DNA of 64,000 bases. Source: Candidatus Accumulibacter propinquus (GTDB lineage: Bacteria; Pseudomonadota; Gammaproteobacteria; Burkholderiales; Rhodocyclaceae). The stretch spans positions 1 through 64,000 of the forward strand of contig JADKBU010000004.1 of the NCBI GenBank assembly GCA_016714935.1, in the 5' to 3' direction. The position numbers were made by a program, and so were the translations under genes. Shown piece by piece: positions 47,302 through 54,751 of the stretch. The notes beneath the pieces were generated by a model. That model saw nothing but the letters and a program-made list of their open reading frames with translations, was not told where the DNA came from and did no database searches. The number at the start of each line of letters is the position of its first letter. Within the stretch, counting starts at the first letter, position 1.

Positions 47302-48306
47302 TCAGCCAGCACCTGCGTCGTCCATCCGCTGGTCGGCGGTGAACATCGCCGCTGCTTCCTGCTGGCCGAGCTCGAAATAACGCTTTTGGGCGCTGCTGTC
47401 CTTGAGCGAAATGGTCATGCTTTCGAGGTCCTTCGGTCGCAGCACGTGCAAGGGCTTGGCGAAAAAACGCTTGCCGCCGATCTCGGCATTCTGTTTGCCC
47501 ATCGCCTTGAGCATCTCGTTGATCAGGGTCGCCTGCGCGAAGATACGCGTGTTCGGCAGCGTGAGTTGCATGTCGCTGACCAGCAGGTGGGTATCGATGC
47601 TGTTGAACGGCAGAGTGAACGATTTCGAGCGGTAAAGTTTGTCAAGCTCGCGGTGATAGTCGTAGTCGGTGAAATCCACGGCGATGATCTCGTCCACCTG
47701 ATCGTCTTCGAACAGCGTGCGCAGCGGCGTGTTGTCCAGATAGCCGCCCTCGATGTAGTAGTCGCCATCGATGGTGATCGCCTTGAAATACGGGATGGTG
47801 GTGATGCCGGCGAGGAAGGCGTCCATGAAGACGTCGAGACTGCCATCGTCGATGTTTTTGAGGATTTCATTGACGTTGAAGAAGCGCCCCCGCCGCTGGC
47901 TCAGATTGGTGGCGCGAATGTCCCAGCGCACGTGCTTCAGATTCTCGGCCAATAGCTCGCGGCGCCGCTGGTCGTCGAGCAGCAGCGACTTGCGGCAACT
48001 GTCCCGGTCGACGGTAAACAGATGCGTGCCGCTCGGTAACAACTGCGGACGTAAACCGAGAAAGTTGGAGAAGATATGGAAGATGTCGGTTACGCTGAGC
48101 CTGACCGTGCGCGTCAGGACCGGCGGCAATTCCTCGTTCTGCGAGTCCCACAGCAGGTAGTCGATGACGATGTTGTTGCCTGAGCTGGTCGAGCTGAGAT
48201 GTACCACCGACTGCTGGTGCTGCTTCAACCAGACCAGCACACCTGCGGTATAGAAGCTTCGATAGCCGCCACCGGAGGCGACGAAACCGTATCTGGTCAT
48301 GGTCAT
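47302..48306 (-). CDS. Patatin-like phospholipase family protein with altered catalytic motifs
   Basis: 334 residues, start ATG 48306 (MTMTRYGFVASGGGYRSFYT); ATG 48300 is an alternative. The glycine-rich oxyanion loop SGGGYRSFYTAGVL is intact. The nucleophile elbow reads S39-T-S41-S-G43, where patatins have GxSxG, and the dyad partner reads E186-G-G-Y where DGG/DGA is usual. The fold and the following LDNTPLRTLFED segment are patatin-like. It may be a lipid acyl hydrolase with a changed active site or an inactive relative. It is divergent from a HIT-family gene. Confidence 0.85.
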   Translation of the reverse strand: MTMTRYGFVASGGGYRSFYTAGVLVWLKQHQQSVVHLSSTSSGNNIVIDYLLWDSQNEELPPVLTRTVRLSVTDIFHIFSNFLGLRPQLLPSGTHLFTVDRDSCRKSLLLDDQRRRELLAENLKHVRWDIRATNLSQRRGRFFNVNEILKNIDDGSLDVFMDAFLAGITTIPYFKAITIDGDYYIEGGYLDNTPLRTLFEDDQVDEIIAVDFTDYDYHRELDKLYRSKSFTLPFNSIDTHLLVSDMQLTLPNTRIFAQATLINEMLKAMGKQNAEIGGKRFFAKPLHVLRPKDLESMTISLKDSSAQKRYFELGQQEAAAMFTADQRMDDAGAG

Positions 48307-48399
48307 TCCCTGTGCGTGTCTTGCCGGGGTGTTGATGGGTTCACGTGCTCGGTGCCTTCTGTTACCTTGGCAATTCTACAAAAACTTGTTGGAGAAGGC

Positions 48400-48861
48400 A
48401 TGGACGAGACGAAGGAATCGCTGATTCTAAGTGGCTTTCGGGCAAAGTTTCAGGTAGATGAGCTACTGGTGCTCAGGACCACCGCCTGGTCGTGGTCCGT
48501 CAGACCCGCGCAGGCGACTCTGGGCGCCGGGATCCTGTCATTGAACCGTTACGCCGCCCGGTTTTCCGATGTGACCGCGGCGGAAATGGCCGACCTCGCC
48601 GCCTTGCTGACGAAACTGGAGCAGGCGCTCCAGTCTGCGTTTGCCTACGAGGCGATCAACTACCTGATGTTGATGATGGTCGACAAGCACGTGCATTTCC
48701 ACGTCATTCCCCGCTATCCGGCCGGCCGTCGGTTTGCGGGGCTGGAGTGGCTTGATTCCGGCTGGCCCGCGATGCCGGTACTGGCCGACCAGCAACACCG
48801 TGAGCGGGTGGATGTTCTCGCGTTGATCCGCGATCGCTTGCAGGCGGACTGTGCCGACTGA
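48400..48861 (+). CDS. HIT family protein
   Basis: Start ATG 48400, with GGAG 9 bases upstream. 153 residues ending at 48861. The histidine-triad motif HVHFHVIPRYP and the upstream LLTKLEQALQSAFAYEAINYLMLMM helix identify the family of nucleotide hydrolases/transferases. WPAMPVLADQQHRERVDVLALIRDRL closes the chain. It is divergent from the patatin-like gene, with a 93-base shared promoter region. Substrate unknown. Confidence 0.92.
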   Translation: MDETKESLILSGFRAKFQVDELLVLRTTAWSWSVRPAQATLGAGILSLNRYAARFSDVTAAEMADLAALLTKLEQALQSAFAYEAINYLMLMMVDKHVHFHVIPRYPAGRRFAGLEWLDSGWPAMPVLADQQHRERVDVLALIRDRLQADCAD

Positions 48862-48935
48862 TGGCCCGGCCGGTAGTCGTGCCGGAGGCGGCGACGTCCT
48901 GGCGGGCATGGCTCACCGAAGGTGCCGTGCCAGGG

Positions 48936-49106
48936 TCATTGCTCGTCGCTCGACTGGCGCCGCCTTTCTTCGCTGCGCCAGTCGCGTAGCGTTTCCTTGC
49001 GCGGCAAGGGTGGATTCCTGCCGGCACCACGATCCCTGACCAGGGGAATGGCGGCGCCAAGGACGAAGATGATGCAGATGACAAAGATGATCCAGCCCGC
49101 GTTCAT
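48936..49106 (-). CDS. Small single-pass membrane protein
   Basis: 56 residues. The ATG at 49106 overlaps the stop of the SPFH gene (ATGA). One transmembrane helix (WIIFVICIIFVLGAAIPLV) is followed by a basic/acidic soluble tail (DRGAGRNPPLPRKETLRDWR). Too short for confident family assignment, but the overlap, the clean hydrophobic profile and its position after NfeD and SPFH genes support a real gene. It may be a subunit of that membrane-microdomain complex (inference). Confidence 0.7.
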   Translation of the reverse strand: MNAGWIIFVICIIFVLGAAIPLVRDRGAGRNPPLPRKETLRDWRSEERRRQSSDEQ

Positions 49107-49999
49107 GGCACGTCCCGATCCGAAAAAGGTTGCGCCTGCACGTTCTTGGTCACGCGCTGGAACAGGCCGCGCAGGGTGCTTTGCAGGTCGGCAGGCAGGA
49201 GGATGAGTTTGGCGTTGTCGGACTCGGCCAGCCGGCCGAGGCTGGTGATGTACTTCTCGCCGAGCAGGTAGAGCATCGGCAGTTCGTTGTCGCCAAAAGC
49301 ACTGTTGACCTTGCGGATGGCCTGCGATGAGGCTTCGGCGAGCGTGACCTGTGCCTCGGCATCGCGTTTCGCCGATTCGAGGCGGGCTTCGGCAGTCAGG
49401 ATCATGGCCTGTTTTTCGCCTTCGGCGCGGGTCACCATGGCCTTCCGCTCGCGCTCGGCCGAAGCCTGCATTTCCATCGCGCGTTGCATCGACTGCGAGG
49501 GCTTGATGTCCTGGATCTCCACCGATTTGACGGTCAGGCCCCAGTCCAGCGCTTCGTCGGCGACCCCGGCTTTCAGGCGGGCCTTGATGGTGTCGCGGGA
49601 CGACAGCGCCTGGTCGAGTTCCATGTCGCCGACGATCGAACGCAGGGTGGTCATGATCATGTTGCGAATCGCCTCCGAGTAATCCTGTACGCCATAGACG
49701 GCCTTTACCGGATCGGTCACCTTGATGAAGGCGATGGCGTTGACCAGAATCACGGCGTTGTCGCGCGTGATCACCTCCTGCTCCTGGACATCGAGAATGA
49801 TGTCCTTGGTGGTGACCTTGTAGGAGACGATGTCGATGTAGGGAATGATGAAGCGCAGACCCGGCAGCAGCGTGGTGCGGTACTTGCCGAGGCGTTGCAC
49901 GATCCATTCTTCGCCCTGCGGGACGATGCGCACACCCTTGGCGACAGTGACTGCGACGAAGACGAGGAGGACGATCGAGAAAACGGTCATGCCGGTCAT
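49103..49999 (-). CDS. SPFH/Band 7 (stomatin/prohibitin-like) membrane protein
   Basis: 298 residues with an N-terminal anchor (MTVFSIVLLVFVAVTVAKG) and the SPFH domain: VRIVPQGEEWIVQRLGKYRT, PGLRFIIPYIDIVSYKV, DNAVILVNAIAFIKVTDPVKA and RSIVGDMELDQALSSRDTI, then a helical oligomerisation region (AEGEKQAMILTAEARLESAK). The family forms large ring assemblies in detergent-resistant membrane domains, often with NfeD. Both neighbours overlap it by four bases (ATGA), so the three genes are one translational unit. Confidence 0.94.
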   Translation of the reverse strand: MTGMTVFSIVLLVFVAVTVAKGVRIVPQGEEWIVQRLGKYRTTLLPGLRFIIPYIDIVSYKVTTKDIILDVQEQEVITRDNAVILVNAIAFIKVTDPVKAVYGVQDYSEAIRNMIMTTLRSIVGDMELDQALSSRDTIKARLKAGVADEALDWGLTVKSVEIQDIKPSQSMQRAMEMQASAERERKAMVTRAEGEKQAMILTAEARLESAKRDAEAQVTLAEASSQAIRKVNSAFGDNELPMLYLLGEKYITSLGRLAESDNAKLILLPADLQSTLRGLFQRVTKNVQAQPFSDRDVP

Positions 50000-50442
50000 T
50001 TTGCTGGCTCCACTCTGATGTAACTGCCTTCAACGGCGACGATGCGTACGCGCTCGCCGGCCTTGATGCGGGTTTCCGAATAACACTCCCAGACGTCGGC
50101 ACCGAGAATCGGTTTCTGGAAACGGACCTGGCCACGGCTATCCTGGCTGATGTCGCTGACCAGCAGGCCGACTTCGCCGGCCAGTGCCGCGGCCGAAGTA
50201 CCGACCGCACTCATCGTGCGTGGCCTCAGATAGCGAAACCAGATCGCCACCAGCGCCGCCGACAGTCCGGTCCACAGCAGGATCTGGGTTGACCAGTCGA
50301 GATCGGGTATGGCCAGCAGGATGATCCCGACGCCGGCGGCAGCGAGCCCGAACCAGATCAGGAAGAAGGCCGGAATGGCCATTTCGGCCATCGCCAGCAG
50401 CAGTCCGAGTACCATCCAGTGCCACCATTCGGCCAGGAACAT
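49996..50442 (-). CDS. NfeD family protein (short form)
   Basis: I choose ATG 50442 (MFLAEWWHWMVLGLLLAMAE), giving 148 residues; the longer frame has no family match. Three to four membrane helices are followed by an OB-fold domain (GEVGLLVSDISQDSRGQVRFQKPILGADVWECYSE...GERVRIVAVEGSYIRVEP). This is the protease-less NfeD1b type that partners SPFH proteins. Its stop overlaps the SPFH start (ATGA). Confidence 0.93.
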   Translation of the reverse strand: MFLAEWWHWMVLGLLLAMAEMAIPAFFLIWFGLAAAGVGIILLAIPDLDWSTQILLWTGLSAALVAIWFRYLRPRTMSAVGTSAAALAGEVGLLVSDISQDSRGQVRFQKPILGADVWECYSETRIKAGERVRIVAVEGSYIRVEPAK

Positions 50443-50511
50443 GGCGTGATTCTCCGTCTGCCCGGAAGCGAAGGATGTCGGCAGCACAGTGATGTGCCTG
50501 GAACCGCACAC

Positions 50512-50854
50512 CTTCGGGGCCGGGATGCCTGACGATTAGACGCCATAAGCGCGTCGCTGGCAAGTGCGCGGCGTGTCGATCCGGGCATGCGCCGACAGCG
50601 GACGCGTGGCGGCTGTCAGGTTGCCGAAGGGCGGCGCTGGCGGGCAAGGGCGGTCGATTGACAGAGTTCTGGCGAGACGACAGAATCCCTCGCTGGCGAT
50701 GGTGACGCACAGGTGGTGCGCGGAGGAGGCTGGCCTGACACAGATCCGTGATGACCGCAACGCGGCAGGATGAATCGCTGCTGAGCGTGAGCCCAGCGGT
50801 TTCAATACGGTCAGGATCGGCCAGTGGCGGCGTGATGCCGTTGCAGAACATGAG
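50512..50854. other. 343-bp intergenic region
   Basis: Upstream of both NfeD (minus) and the O-antigen ligase-like gene (plus). I see no gene or strong hairpin in it. It should carry promoters in both directions. Confidence 0.5.
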
Positions 50855-53029
50855 TTGCTGGAGTACGCGGTGAGGCTACTGCATGGCACGCTGGCGATCC
50901 TCGCCGCAACGCTGGGCGTGTTTCTGGCGCTGCATCATCCTCTGGCTCCGCGGTTGCTGGTCTGTCTTGTGGTCGCCTGGGGGCTGGCCGTTTGCCTGCG
51001 CCCGGCGATCTGGCTTTTTGTGCTGCCTGCGGCATTGCCGATCGCCGGGCTTTCGGCGTGGACCGGCTGGATCGGCGTCGAGGAGTTCGACCTCCTGGCC
51101 CTCGGCGCGGCGTCAGGGTGCTACGCGCGCATGGCCTTGCAGGGCGTGAGGTGGTGTTGCCAAACCCGAACCAGCGAGCCGGTGCCTGCGCCGGCAGCGT
51201 TGCTCCGTCCGGCACCGCAAAACCTGCCGGGCCGAAGAACGAGGAGGCCCGGCGTCCGTGCTGAAATCCCGTTGACGGCTTGCCAGTCGCCGTTCCCCAA
51301 TCGTGTCCCTCTCGCGCCCCGGGACGCTGCGGCTGCCCGAGATCCGTTCCGGTTTGCCTGGATCGGCCTGGCCGCCCTGGCCGCGTCCAGCGTGCTGGCC
51401 ATGGTGCGTGGCCTGGCCGATGCGGATGGCTTGGATCTGGGGTGGTTCCAGGCTTACGAAGATCCCTTGAACAGTCTGCGTATCGGCAAGAGTCTTTTGC
51501 TGGCGCTGCTGCTGTTGCCGTCCTTGCGCAGCTTGCAGCAGGCTGCACCCGCTCTGGTGGTACGCCGGTTATCGGCAGGCATGGCGACGGGGCTGGGGCT
51601 GGTGAGCCTGGTCGTGCTCTGTGAGCGCGCCGCCTATCCGGGCATGCTGGATTTCTCAACACCGTACCGCACTACGGCGCTGTTCTGGGAAATGCATGTC
51701 GGCGGCGCAGCACTGGATGTCTTCCTCGTGCTGACGGTTCCCTTTGCCGTGCATGCTCTGGTGCAGGCCCGTAACCCCTGGCGCTGGGTACTCGCCGCCG
51801 CGTTGGCGGTCGCCGCCGGTTACACTTGCCTGACCACTTTCTCGCGCGGGGTTTATCTCGGCGTCGGGCTTGCCTTGGGCGTACTGGCCTGCCTGCTGCC
51901 GGGCCGCCGGCGGCAGCGTTCTTGGCCGCCTGCGGCGACCGGGTACGACCTCCGGGGCGATGCGCCGCAACCGGAGCGCTGGCGAGTGTGGGGGAATCGG
52001 GTGCTGGTCGTGCTCCTCGTCTGTGAGGGCGCGGCGGTTCTCGGTCTGGGCGATTTCATGAGCACCAGGCTTGCCGCCGGCGAACGCGATCTGGGCGGGC
52101 GCCTGCAGCACTGGCGCGAGGGCCTGAGCCTGCTGCGCACGCCGTCGGAGTTCCTGCTGGGCAGAGGTCTCGGGCGTTTCCCCACAAACTACTCGCAGGC
52201 GGTCGCGGGGCGTGGCTTGCCGGGTCATCTGCAGATCGTCGACGACCCTGAGGAAAGCTACCTGCGTCTGTTCGGGCCGGCACCGGGCGTGCGCCTTTCC
52301 GGCGCATTCGAACTGCTGCAACGGGTACCGCTGGTCAACGGGAATTACACGCTGAATTTTGACCTGCGCGCGCCACGCTTCGCGCGGGTCAGCGTCGGCG
52401 TGTGCCAGCAACATCTGCTCTATGTCGCGGCGTGTACGCGACAGGTCGTTGTCGTGACGGATGGGGAAGCGCGATGGCGCCACTTCTCGCTGCCGCTCGA
52501 TTTTCGAAGCGAGTTGCCCGATCGCCGGTGGGTGCCCGCGCTGGGATTTCTTGCCGTGCATCTGGAGGGGGGGGCGGATTTCGTCGATGTCGACAATCTG
52601 GGCCTTCTGGATGGGCGGGGCAGGCAACTCCTGGCGAATGGCTCTTTCACCAGCGGCTTGGGGCAGTGGTATTTTGCCGCTCGGCACTACTTCCTGCCCT
52701 GGCACGTCGATAACCTCTTTCTTGAGGTGCTGATCGACCAGGGGGCGGTTGGACTGTCACTGTTGCTCACCCTCCTGGCGATGGCTTTCGCCAGGCTGCT
52801 GTGGGGCCGTGGGCGCGAGCATGTGCTCGCGCCCTACCTGTTGGCGGCGCTGAGCGGCTGTCTTGCGGTCGCTGTGTTTTCAAACGTACTGGACATGCCG
52901 AGGTCAGCTTTCCTGTTCTACTTGCTGCTATGCTCTGCCCTGTTTCTCGATGGGCATCCCCCTGATGCCCCGTCAAACCCTCGGTCCGGATCCCTCAAGG
53001 CTCCCCGAAAGGCGCTGCACGCTGTATAA
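50855..53029 (+). CDS. O-antigen ligase/polymerase-like membrane protein with inserted carbohydrate-binding-like domain
   Basis: 724 residues, TTG 50855 or GTG 50870 start. Many membrane helices (LLVCLVVAWGLAVCLRPAIW, LFVLPAALPIAGLSAWTGWI, LAALAASSVLAMVRGLADAD). A Wzy/WaaL-type catalytic region is split in two: LLGRGLGRFPTNYSQA before, and HVDNLFLEVLIDQGAVGLSL after, about 170 residues of mainly beta sequence (GVRLSGAFELLQRVPLVNGN ... LLANGSFTSGLGQWYF). The insert resembles a galactose-binding/CBM fold and would sit in the large periplasmic loop. It probably polymerises or ligates the exopolysaccharide made by this locus. Confidence 0.8.
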   Translation: MLEYAVRLLHGTLAILAATLGVFLALHHPLAPRLLVCLVVAWGLAVCLRPAIWLFVLPAALPIAGLSAWTGWIGVEEFDLLALGAASGCYARMALQGVRWCCQTRTSEPVPAPAALLRPAPQNLPGRRTRRPGVRAEIPLTACQSPFPNRVPLAPRDAAAARDPFRFAWIGLAALAASSVLAMVRGLADADGLDLGWFQAYEDPLNSLRIGKSLLLALLLLPSLRSLQQAAPALVVRRLSAGMATGLGLVSLVVLCERAAYPGMLDFSTPYRTTALFWEMHVGGAALDVFLVLTVPFAVHALVQARNPWRWVLAAALAVAAGYTCLTTFSRGVYLGVGLALGVLACLLPGRRRQRSWPPAATGYDLRGDAPQPERWRVWGNRVLVVLLVCEGAAVLGLGDFMSTRLAAGERDLGGRLQHWREGLSLLRTPSEFLLGRGLGRFPTNYSQAVAGRGLPGHLQIVDDPEESYLRLFGPAPGVRLSGAFELLQRVPLVNGNYTLNFDLRAPRFARVSVGVCQQHLLYVAACTRQVVVVTDGEARWRHFSLPLDFRSELPDRRWVPALGFLAVHLEGGADFVDVDNLGLLDGRGRQLLANGSFTSGLGQWYFAARHYFLPWHVDNLFLEVLIDQGAVGLSLLLTLLAMAFARLLWGRGREHVLAPYLLAALSGCLAVAVFSNVLDMPRSAFLFYLLLCSALFLDGHPPDAPSNPRSGSLKAPRKALHAV

Positions 53030-53307
53030 TTTCGGCATAATCCTGCTCTATTTTGCGAGAAACATGTTTTTCAATCATATGGTTATAAGTTTTTTATCTG
53101 GTAGCACCCAAGTCTTCGGCGAGCCCGGCAGGGCTTGCTTCCCCAGCCATTGCCCTCTCCTTGTGCATTAGGTCACGGTCTCCTGTTTTCCGCAGTGATA
53201 GCCTTCGTTTCGTGACGTTTGCTGCGCTTTCCTGATTGGGAGGGCGGTTCTTCAAGCATCGGTCATCAACGGAAAGTTTTCAGGTTCGTGCTTGCAAGGA
53301 GTCTATC

Positions 53308-54690
53308 GTGATCAAGGTATTCAATCATTGGTTCCATCGGAAGACCGTTGCCCAGGTGGCCGTAGACCTGATGTTTCCTGTCGCGTGCGTGCTGTTTGCC
53401 GCTGCCTGGATTGGACATTCGGGACATCTCGCCGTGGAGAAGGTGGCTTTCTATGCGGTGATCTTCGCGGTGACGACGATCGTCTTCAACGCCTGGCTGG
53501 GTATCTATCAACGCGTGCATAGCCGTACCCGCACGGAGACGCGCGCACGCGCAGTGTTGTCGCTGTACCTGGCGATTCCGCTGGCCTACGTCGTCTTTTC
53601 CCTGCTTTCGGTGGAAGAGGTCGATCAGGGATTTCTTCTGCTATCCGGCATGGCCGCCCTCTTTGCGACGCTGGTGCGGCGCGTGCATTCGGCGCACAGT
53701 CGCAGCGGCTCCTTGATGCGACATCGCGTGCTGGTCTTCGGTGTCGGCGACGAGGCGGAAAATGTCGGGCGAGTGCTGCGCAAGTCGGACCCGGACATCG
53801 AGATCGTCGGTTTCTATCCCTGTGCCACCGACACCGAGATCGTTGTTCCCTCGCAGGTGGTGCTGTCGCGCCAGATGTCGTTACCTGACACCGCGCACGC
53901 CTTGAAGGTCGATGAGATCATCGTCGCGGTGCGTGAGCGTCGCGGTGGCGCGCTCCCACTGCGCGAACTCCTTGACTGCAAACTTTCCGGCGTCAGGGTG
54001 CTGGATCTGGCGAGCTACTTCGAACGCGCCCTCGGTCAGCTTCGTCTCGATTCCCTGCGTGTCGGCTGGCTGATCTTCGGCGAGGGATTCCGGCAGAGTT
54101 GGCGGCGTACCACCATCAAGCGGTTTTTTGATGTCGTGGTGGCGTCGATGCTCCTGCTCCTGGCGATGCCGGTGATGCTGGTGACCGCCCTCCTGATCAT
54201 CCTCGAAGACGGGTTCCCGGTATTCTACCGGCAGGAGCGGGTTGGTCTTGATGGCCGCCTGTTCAAGGTCATCAAGTTTCGCAGCATGCGCAACGACGCC
54301 GAGAGTGACGGCAAACCGCGCTGGGCGAGTACCAATGATGATCGGGTGACGCGTGTCGGCCGGGTGATCCGCAAGCTGCGTATCGACGAGTTGCCGCAAC
54401 TCTACAATGTGCTGGCAGGTGACATGAGCCTGGTCGGTCCACGCCCTGAGCGCCCCTATTTTGTCGACCAATTGACCCGCGACATTCCCTTCTACGCCGT
54501 GCGCCACAGTGTCAAACCAGGGCTCACCGGCTGGGCGCAAGTGTGCTATCACTACGGCTCGACGGTTGACGATTCGGTGCAAAAACTGCAGTACGACCTG
54601 TATTACGTCAAGAACCATACCCTGTTCGTGGATATCGTGATTCTGTTTCAGACGGTTGGTGTGGTCTTGACTGGCAAGGGTGCCCGGTGA
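53308..54690 (+). CDS. TIGR03013-type XrtA/PEP-CTERM system sugar-phosphate transferase
   Basis: GTG start at 53308, with AAGGAG 7 bases before it, gives MIKVFNHWFHRKTVAQVAVD. 460 residues. Four N-terminal membrane helices and a Rossmann-like part (RHRVLVFGVGDEAENVGRVL) are followed by the bacterial sugar transferase domain KRFFDVVVASMLLLLAMP, YRQERVGLDGRLFKVIKFRS, IRKLRIDELPQLYNVLAGDM and SLVGPRPERPYFV, with VKPGLTGWAQV. It starts polysaccharide assembly by placing a sugar phosphate on undecaprenyl phosphate. It leads the prsK–prsR–prsT genes. Confidence 0.95.
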   Translation: MIKVFNHWFHRKTVAQVAVDLMFPVACVLFAAAWIGHSGHLAVEKVAFYAVIFAVTTIVFNAWLGIYQRVHSRTRTETRARAVLSLYLAIPLAYVVFSLLSVEEVDQGFLLLSGMAALFATLVRRVHSAHSRSGSLMRHRVLVFGVGDEAENVGRVLRKSDPDIEIVGFYPCATDTEIVVPSQVVLSRQMSLPDTAHALKVDEIIVAVRERRGGALPLRELLDCKLSGVRVLDLASYFERALGQLRLDSLRVGWLIFGEGFRQSWRRTTIKRFFDVVVASMLLLLAMPVMLVTALLIILEDGFPVFYRQERVGLDGRLFKVIKFRSMRNDAESDGKPRWASTNDDRVTRVGRVIRKLRIDELPQLYNVLAGDMSLVGPRPERPYFVDQLTRDIPFYAVRHSVKPGLTGWAQVCYHYGSTVDDSVQKLQYDLYYVKNHTLFVDIVILFQTVGVVLTGKGAR

Positions 54691-54751
54691 GAAGTCCGCT
54701 ACGAGTTGACGAGCGCCGTCCGGTGGCGATGCGCGAGGATTTCAGACCGTG

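Noticed and set aside
53086..53103. Second PrsR-like site (TAAGTTTTTT) before the TIGR03013 gene
   Set aside because: Shares only the T-tract with the site at 47233, lacks the palindromic ends, and no -24/-12 element follows.
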